Part shown: one piece after another, positions 1 through 5,333 of the stretch | Layout of the letters: every line of letters starts with the position of its first letter | Position numbering within the stretch: the stretch's first letter is position 1 | Assembly: GCA_023428365.1 (NCBI GenBank) | Contig: JAEYYQ010000088.1 | Span: 1 to 5,333, forward strand | Source: Pseudomonadota bacterium | GTDB lineage: Bacteria; Pseudomonadota; Alphaproteobacteria; Rhizobiales; Hyphomicrobiaceae | Direction: 5' to 3' | DNA: 5,333 nt | Notes under the pieces: model-generated | What the model was told of the DNA's origin: nothing | Seen by the model: only the letters and a program-made list of their open reading frames with translations | Databases searched by the model: none | Program-made: the position numbers and the translations under genes

Positions 1-788
1 TTCTGCTGATGCTTCAGCAACGCTCCATGGCGCAGATGATCGAGCGCCAGCTCACGCACCGGGCGGCAGCGCGGTCCGTATCGGGCATGGCTGCGGTTCT
101 GGCGCACGAAATCAAGAACCCGCTGTCTGGGATTCGTGGCGCCGCTCAGTTGATCGAGCCTGCGCTGAGTGATGCGGACCGGGCCTTGGCGCAGCTGATC
201 TGCAAGGAAACCGACCGCATCCGAAATCTGGTCGACCGGATGGAGGTGTTCGGCGATGAGCGTCCGATCGCCAAGGAGCCGGTCAACATCCACGACGTCC
301 TCGATCATGTCCGCCGCATCGCAGAACCAGGTTTCGCCAGCGGGATCAAAATTATCGAGCGCTATGACCCGTCTCTGCCACCGGTGCCTGCAAACCGCGA
401 CAAGCTCGTGCAGGCGTTCTTGAACCTCGTGAAGAACAGCGTCGAGGCTGTCCATGAAGGCAACGAGCCCGGCCGCGTGGTGCTGACGACGGCGTTCCGT
501 CCGGGCGTCAGACTATCGGTTCCAGGCAGCAGCGCGCGCGTCAGCCTGCCATTGATGATCGAAGTCGAGGACAACGGTCCCGGCGTACCCGATCATCTGA
601 AGCCGCATCTGTTCGATGCGTTCGTCACCACCAAGCGGACCGGCTCGGGTCTTGGCTTGGCCCTGGTCGCCAAGATCATCGGCGATCACGGCGGCATCAT
701 CGAATGCGAATCCGAACCCAAGAAGACCATCTTCCGCGTCCTCCTGCCGATGCAGGACATCCGTCTCCCGAACAGGTCAGAAGGTTAG
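1..788 (+). CDS. ntrB: Nitrogen regulation sensor histidine kinase NtrB (5'-truncated by window edge)
   Basis: Cytoplasmic kinase/phosphatase that phosphorylates NtrC under nitrogen limitation and, in characterised relatives, is switched by PII proteins. The frame is open from base 3 and yields 261 codons to the TAG at 786-788. Relatives are about 380 residues, so roughly 120 residues including the N-terminal PAS domain lie off the left edge; the ATG at 9 is internal, not the start. The dimerisation/phosphoacceptor helix carries the H-box [17 protein letters not shown], with the catalytic His codon at 105-107. The ATPase domain shows the N-box [10 protein letters not shown] (conserved Asn codon at 435-437), the G1 box DNGPGVP from 570 and the G2 box GSGLGLA from 642. 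No transmembrane segment is visible. It is followed after 3 nt by ntrC, its cognate regulator. What separates it from NtrY is the absence of membrane segments and HAMP domain, the Ser-Gly-Ile after the H-box, and this position. Identification is secure; the N-terminus cannot be assessed. Confidence 0.95.
   Translation, partial: LLMLQQRSMAQMIERQLTHRAAARSVSGMAAVLAHEIKNPLSGIRGAAQLIEPALSDADRALAQLICKETDRIRNLVDRMEVFGDERPIAKEPVNIHDVLDHVRRIAEPGFASGIKIIERYDPSLPPVPANRDKLVQAFLNLVKNSVEAVHEGNEPGRVVLTTAFRPGVRLSVPGSSARVSLPLMIEVEDNGPGVPDHLKPHLFDAFVTTKRTGSGLGLALVAKIIGDHGGIIECESEPKKTIFRVLLPMQDIRLPNRSEG
779..784 (+). promoter_or_regulatory. Ribosome binding site of ntrC inside the ntrB 3' end
   Basis: AGAAGG lies 7 nt before the ntrC ATG and overlaps the last codons of ntrB. 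With the ntrB stop only two codons before the ATG, terminating ribosomes are well placed to reinitiate on ntrC. Confidence 0.6.
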
Positions 789-791
789 CTC

Positions 792-2237
<1,446 letters not shown>

Positions 2238-2296
2238 GCTATACGCACGCTCCCCAGGCGCGGCTCGCTCTTCCTTTTGTCTCCGCAACCGAGGTC

Positions 2297-2320
2297 TCGG
2301 TGAAGTCTACGCTTCGCCGA
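2297..2320 (+). terminator. Hairpin 60 nt after ntrC, possible terminator or processing structure
   Basis: TCGGTGAAG (2297-2305) pairs with CTTCGCCGA (2312-2320) over 9 bp with one G-U wobble and a 6-nt loop. It lies just downstream of the ntrC stop, where a terminator is expected. However, no T-tract follows on either strand (AAATCGACGG follows on +), so it is not a canonical intrinsic terminator. It could instead stabilise the ntrBC 3' end, cause pausing, or act in Rho-dependent termination. The left arm is also used by the smaller inverted repeat ACCGAG-GT-CTCGGT at 2288-2301, so the two folds exclude each other. Confidence 0.4.
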
Positions 2321-2410
2321 AATCGACGGTGCGCTCGGGTTTATCGCGCCGCTGCATCCACAGGCACCGAGCGGGATCGTTCCTTTTCGGCTTCGTCGGG
2401 GGAGTTCAAC

Positions 2411-2440
2411 TTGACATGGGATGCCCCCTCTAGGTATCGA
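2411..2440 (+). promoter_or_regulatory. Candidate housekeeping promoter for ntrYX
   Basis: TTGACA at 2411-2416 is a perfect sigma-70 type -35 hexamer. No good -10 follows: GGTATC at 2433-2438 (16-nt spacer) or TATCGA at 2435-2440 (18-nt spacer) are weak matches. A start near 2445-2450 would leave a 5' leader of about 155 nt before ntrY. Alphaproteobacterial promoters often depend more on the -35 than the -10, which keeps this plausible, but a single hexamer match in 366 nt is modest evidence. Confidence 0.3.
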
Positions 2441-2587
2441 TGTTCATGTCGCGAAAATGTCACAGTTAGGCGCTTTTGTGTGTTCACTGCGCGCCACCGT
2501 GCATTCGATCGTGTGACCCGAGTACGACGCGGTGCGTTGACGTAACAGGGCGACCAGCGGAGCAGACCAACCGCTCGCGACAGTTCG

Positions 2588-2592
2588 AGGAG
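2588..2592 (+). promoter_or_regulatory. Ribosome binding site of ntrY, long spacing
   Basis: AGGAG is a strong Shine-Dalgarno core but sits 11 nt before the ATG at 2604, longer than usual. There is no alternative start to explain this: the in-frame codons from the TGA at 2538-2540 to 2604 include no ATG, GTG or TTG. Confidence 0.6.
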
Positions 2593-2603
2593 AGACTGCA
2601 TTT

Positions 2604-4877
2604 ATGGTGGCTGCTGATCCCACTCCGGACACGGATGGCACCCTCGACGAGGACCGGCTGCCGTTCCCCGAGGCCAACCGCCTGGGATTCTGGATTGGAC
2701 TGGTGATCGTCGTTCTGTCGATCGTCTCCGGTCTGGCCACCTATTTCATTCTGACCGGCCTGACCCCGATCGTGCCTCGCGACGAGATCGTGGTCGTGGT
2801 GCTGTTTACGAATGTTCTGCTGATCGTGGCGATGATCGCCGTGATCGCATGGCAGGCGGTTGGGTTGGCGCGCGCATGGCGAGCGCGTGTCGCCGGCGCC
2901 CGGCTGCATGTGCGGATCGTTCTGCTGTTCAGCATCATCGCGGCTCTGCCGGCGATCCTGCTCGCGGTCGCGGCAACGACAACCTTCTCCCGTTCGCTGG
3001 ATGGATGGTTTTCGACCCGGACCCGCGAAATTGTCGAAAGCTCTCTCGACGTCGCCAATGCCTATCTCGAAGAGCACGGGCAGGTGATCCGCACCGACAT
3101 CGTCAACATGGCCAAGGACCTGGACGATGCCGCGGGTGAACTGCGCGACAATCCGGAGCAGCTCCGTGGTCAGCTCATCGCACAGGCCGGACTACGCGAT
3201 TTGCCTGCCGCCTATGTCATCGATCGGCAAGGCAAGCCGGTCGTCACCGCAGTTGAAGACGACCGGCTGCCGTACATCGCGCCTCCCGCCACCGTTATTG
3301 AACAGGCGGAGGCCGGTCATGTGCCGCTGTTGATGCCTACGAACAGTTATCGCGTCGCGGCCGTCACGAAGCTCGCGGATTATCCCGGCTCATATCTGTA
3401 CGTGATCCGCGGTGTCAGCCCGAAAGTCATGGGCCATTTGCGGCGCACTCAGGCCGGTGTTGCCGAATACGAAGAGCTGCGCAGCCGTCGCGGTGGCCTC
3501 AAGTTCGCGCACGGCTTGATGTACACGATGATTTCGCTGACCGCGCTGTTGGCGGCAATTTGGGTCGGCTTGTGGTTCGCGGGCCGGTTCGTCGCGCCGA
3601 TCCGCAGATTGATTGCGGGCGCTCAGCAAGTGTCGCGCGGCGACCTGAACGTGACGTTGCCCATCCGCCGCGGCGAAGGCGACCTGCGGCGCCTATCGCA
3701 AACCTTCAATACGATGACCACCGAACTCAAGACGCAACGCGATGCGTTGGTCACGGCAAACGAGCAGTTGATCGAGAGGCGGCGCTTCATGGAAGCGGTG
3801 CTCTCCGGTGTGACCGCAGGCGTGCTCGGTCTCGACGGGGCGAACAGGATTACGCTTGCCAATCGATCCGCTGAGAAACTGCTCGGTATCAGTGCCGATG
3901 ACCTTGTCGGTCAGCGCCTGGAAATCGCCGTTCCGGAATTCGGCCCATTGCTGACACATGCCGAGGACCAGGGAAGCCGCCACCGCGGACAGCAGCAGAT
4001 CAAACTCGCCAACAATGGCGATGAACGCACCTTCGCCGTGCGCGTCACGCGCGAGGCCGAAAGCGACGAAGAGCAGGGCACCGTCGTGACCTTCGACGAC
4101 ATCAGTGAACTGGTCTCCGCGCAGCGCACATCGGCATGGGCGGACGTCGCGCGCCGCATTGCCCACGAGATCAAGAACCCTTTGACACCGATCATTCTCT
4201 CCGCAGAGCGGATTCGCCGCAAATATGGCAAAGTCATCATCGAAGACCGGGAGACTTTCGACAAACTGACGGCGACCATCGAGCGCCAGGCCGGCGACAT
4301 TAAAACCATGGTCGATGAGTTTGCTTCATTTGCCCGCGTACCCAAGCCCGTGATGGAAGCTGGTGACCTGCGCGATGCTGTGCAGGAGCCGGTCATCCTC
4401 TTCCGAGAGAGCCACCCGAACGTGAGCTACGATCTGAAGCTGCCGGAAGAACCGCTCCTCGGATTGTTCGATCGCCGCCTCATTACCCAGGCTCTCACCA
4501 ATCTGGTCAAAAACGCCACGGAAGCCGTCCAGACCGCTGCGGAGAATGCTGCGCCAGACTGGTCGGGACACATCGAAGCCAGCGTACGCAGCATCGATGG
4601 CCACTTCGTCATCGAGATCATCGATAACGGGATTGGTTTACCGAAGCAGAATCGCTCGCGGCTGTTCGAGCCCTACGTCACGACCAAGGGGCACAAGGGG
4701 ACCGGACTGGGCCTTGCCATCGTGCAGAAGATCGTCGAGCAGCACGAAGGGGTGCTCGAGGCGACCGATGCTCCGCTGGCGCCAGGACGAACGTCCGGTG
4801 CTCTGGTTCGCATAACCATTCCGATCCGCAACGAGTCCAACAGCAAATCCGATTTGACGTCCGTGGCAGCTGAGTAG
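2604..4877 (+). CDS. ntrY: Membrane-bound nitrogen regulation sensor histidine kinase NtrY
   Basis: Inner-membrane histidine kinase, partner of NtrX. Its 757 residues are normal for alphaproteobacterial NtrY. A polar, acidic cytoplasmic N-terminus (1-26) is followed by three membrane segments at about 29-52, 62-87 and 104-125; the Arg-rich 90-104 loop fixes it inside. A periplasmic sensory domain spans about 126-303 and a fourth membrane segment about 304-327. Next come a HAMP domain (about 325-378), a PAS domain (about 390-500), the phosphoacceptor helix with H521 in [18 protein letters not shown], and an ATPase domain with N-box NLVKNATEAV (633-642, key N637), G1 box DNGIGLP from D674 and G2 box GTGLGLA from G699. 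All catalytic motifs are intact. The start is the first possible after the in-frame TGA at 2538-2540. ntrX follows after 52 nt, implying co-transcription. The signal sensed is unknown from sequence; roles in nitrogen, nitrate and redox control are reported for relatives. Confidence 0.96.
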   Translation: MVAADPTPDTDGTLDEDRLPFPEANRLGFWIGLVIVVLSIVSGLATYFILTGLTPIVPRDEIVVVVLFTNVLLIVAMIAVIAWQAVGLARAWRARVAGARLHVRIVLLFSIIAALPAILLAVAATTTFSRSLDGWFSTRTREIVESSLDVANAYLEEHGQVIRTDIVNMAKDLDDAAGELRDNPEQLRGQLIAQAGLRDLPAAYVIDRQGKPVVTAVEDDRLPYIAPPATVIEQAEAGHVPLLMPTNSYRVAAVTKLADYPGSYLYVIRGVSPKVMGHLRRTQAGVAEYEELRSRRGGLKFAHGLMYTMISLTALLAAIWVGLWFAGRFVAPIRRLIAGAQQVSRGDLNVTLPIRRGEGDLRRLSQTFNTMTTELKTQRDALVTANEQLIERRRFMEAVLSGVTAGVLGLDGANRITLANRSAEKLLGISADDLVGQRLEIAVPEFGPLLTHAEDQGSRHRGQQQIKLANNGDERTFAVRVTREAESDEEQGTVVTFDDISELVSAQRTSAWADVARRIAHEIKNPLTPIILSAERIRRKYGKVIIEDRETFDKLTATIERQAGDIKTMVDEFASFARVPKPVMEAGDLRDAVQEPVILFRESHPNVSYDLKLPEEPLLGLFDRRLITQALTNLVKNATEAVQTAAENAAPDWSGHIEASVRSIDGHFVIEIIDNGIGLPKQNRSRLFEPYVTTKGHKGTGLGLAIVQKIVEQHEGVLEATDAPLAPGRTSGALVRITIPIRNESNSKSDLTSVAAE

Positions 4878-4881
4878 GCAC

Positions 4882-4926
4882 ATGTTCCGTCCGCAGCATG
4901 CCAATCTCCAAGAAGGCAAGGAGTGA
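4882..4926 (+). other. 14-codon mini-ORF in the ntrY-ntrX gap, doubtful
   Basis: An ATG 4 nt after the ntrY stop opens a frame encoding MFRPQHANLQEGKE, ending at TGA 4924-4926, 3 nt before the ntrX ATG and in the same frame. It covers nearly the whole gap, and the ntrX Shine-Dalgarno lies in its last codons. No clear ribosome binding site precedes it. It may be chance; if translated it would couple ntrY and ntrX translation. Confidence 0.15.
4918..4923 (+). promoter_or_regulatory. Ribosome binding site of ntrX
   Basis: AAGGAG lies 6 nt before the ATG at 4930. Together with the in-frame TGA at 4924-4926 it fixes the ntrX start, since no start codon upstream of that stop can be used. Confidence 0.75.
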
Positions 4927-4929
4927 CCG

Positions 4930-5333
4930 ATGGCTACCGATATCCTGGTTGTCGATGATGAAGCCGATATCCGTGAGCTCGTTTCCGGCATTCTGGAAGA
5001 CGAGGGCCATCGCTGCCGGTTGGCGCGCGATAGCGACGAGGCATTGCGAGCCATCGAGGACCGGCGTCCGCATCTTGTTATTCTCGATATCTGGCTGCAA
5101 GGCAGCAGGCTCGACGGCCTAGAGGTGCTGTCGATCATCAAGAAGGTTCACCCGGACCTGCCGGTGGTCATCATCTCCGGCCACGGCAACATCGAGACGG
5201 CCGTCACCGCCATCCGCCGCGGCGCCTACGACTACATCGAGAAGCCGTTCAAGGCCGACCGGCTCCTGCTGGTCACGATGCGCGCGCTCGAAGCGTCCAA
5301 TCTGCGCCGCGAGGTCAAGCAGCTCAAAGAGCG
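4930..5333 (+). CDS. ntrX: Nitrogen regulation response regulator NtrX (3'-truncated by window edge)
   Basis: Response regulator partnered with NtrY. The frame is open from ATG 4930 to the window end, giving 134 complete codons of a protein usually about 450 residues long. The visible part begins MATDILVVDDEADIRELV and is a full receiver domain: acidic pocket D9-D10, phosphoacceptor D53 in VILDIWLQGS, switch residue S83 in VIISGHGN, and K105 in YIEKPF. The LDIWLQGSRLDG stretch, longer than the usual loop after the phosphoacceptor, is typical of NtrX and separates it from NtrC. Residues from about 115 on (RALEASNLRREVKQLKER) look like the helical linker to the AAA+ domain, which lies off the right edge with the DNA-binding domain; I therefore cannot say whether the sigma-54 contact loop is kept. 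The start is set by an in-frame TGA two codons upstream and AAGGAG at 4918-4923. Position directly after ntrY supports the identification. Confidence 0.95.
   Translation, partial: MATDILVVDDEADIRELVSGILEDEGHRCRLARDSDEALRAIEDRRPHLVILDIWLQGSRLDGLEVLSIIKKVHPDLPVVIISGHGNIETAVTAIRRGAYDYIEKPFKADRLLLVTMRALEASNLRREVKQLKE

Larger units (their letters stand above)
2238..2603 (+). other. 366-nt intergenic region between ntrC and ntrY
   Basis: No convincing gene lies here. Short frames exist (for example 2300-2545 on +), but their products are Arg-rich, lack recognisable motifs and look like chance open frames in GC-rich DNA. Seen directly are a strong hairpin at 2297-2320 overlapped by a smaller inverted repeat at 2288-2301, a 7-bp inverted repeat CGCTCGG (2332-2338) / CCGAGCG (2367-2373), a consensus-like TTGACA at 2411-2416, an imperfect dyad at 2488-2503, and the ntrY ribosome binding site. 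I found no sigma-54 type -24/-12 element. The gap is far larger than the other two in the cluster (3 and 52 nt), so the inference is that ntrYX has its own promoter here, possibly with read-through from ntrBC. Confidence 0.7.

Noticed and set aside
9..788. ATG at 9 as the real ntrB start
   Set aside because: The frame remains open to the window edge, and the sequence before the H-box is far too short for NtrB, lacking the PAS domain. The gene is cut by the window.
2300..2545. 81-codon + strand frame in the ntrC-ntrY gap
   Set aside because: The product is Arg-rich with no recognisable motif or hydrophobic pattern, no good ribosome binding site is evident, and it crosses the hairpin and candidate promoter. 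It looks like a chance open frame.
2238..2603. Sigma-54 (-24/-12) promoter ahead of ntrY
   Set aside because: I looked for TGGCAC-N5-TTGC type elements and found none in the gap. TGGCAC occurs inside the ntrC and ntrY coding regions but without a matching -12 GC element.
2484..3077. 197-codon minus-strand frame overlapping the ntrY 5' end
   Set aside because: The composition is Arg/Gln/Asp/His-rich low complexity, typical of the antisense of a GC-rich gene, and it lies largely under a well-supported ntrY.

Overview
The window carries most of the ntrB-ntrC-ntrY-ntrX nitrogen-regulation cluster, all on the + strand. The order of two linked two-component pairs, the four-transmembrane NtrY and the sequence style of each protein point to an alphaproteobacterium. 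High GC and the protein wording suggest Hyphomicrobiales, possibly the Bradyrhizobium/Rhodopseudomonas/Nitrobacter/Afipia group; the family-level placement is an impression from memory, not a search result.

Layout: (1) 1-788 is the 3' two thirds of ntrB, a soluble histidine kinase whose N-terminal sensory part lies off the left edge. (2) 792-2237 is a complete ntrC, a sigma-54 enhancer-binding response regulator, starting 3 nt after the ntrB stop. (3) 2238-2603 is a 366-nt non-coding gap with a good 9-bp hairpin just after ntrC, a possible -35 element and a weak dyad. It probably separates two transcription units or carries a secondary promoter for ntrYX. (4) 2604-4877 is a complete ntrY, a membrane-bound histidine kinase. 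(5) 4930-5333 is the 5' part of ntrX, covering its receiver domain, cut by the right edge.

From family knowledge, NtrB controls NtrC phosphorylation in response to PII/GlnB nitrogen signals, and phospho-NtrC activates sigma-54 promoters for nitrogen scavenging genes. NtrY/NtrX is a paralogous pair linked in various alphaproteobacteria to nitrate, nitrogen and redox responses. All catalytic and phosphorylation motifs that fall inside the window are intact. Nothing here looks mobile, broken or foreign, and I found no convincing undescribed system. The points most worth checking are the structured ntrC-ntrY gap, the in-frame single stop between ntrB and ntrC, and a 14-codon mini-ORF filling most of the ntrY-ntrX gap.
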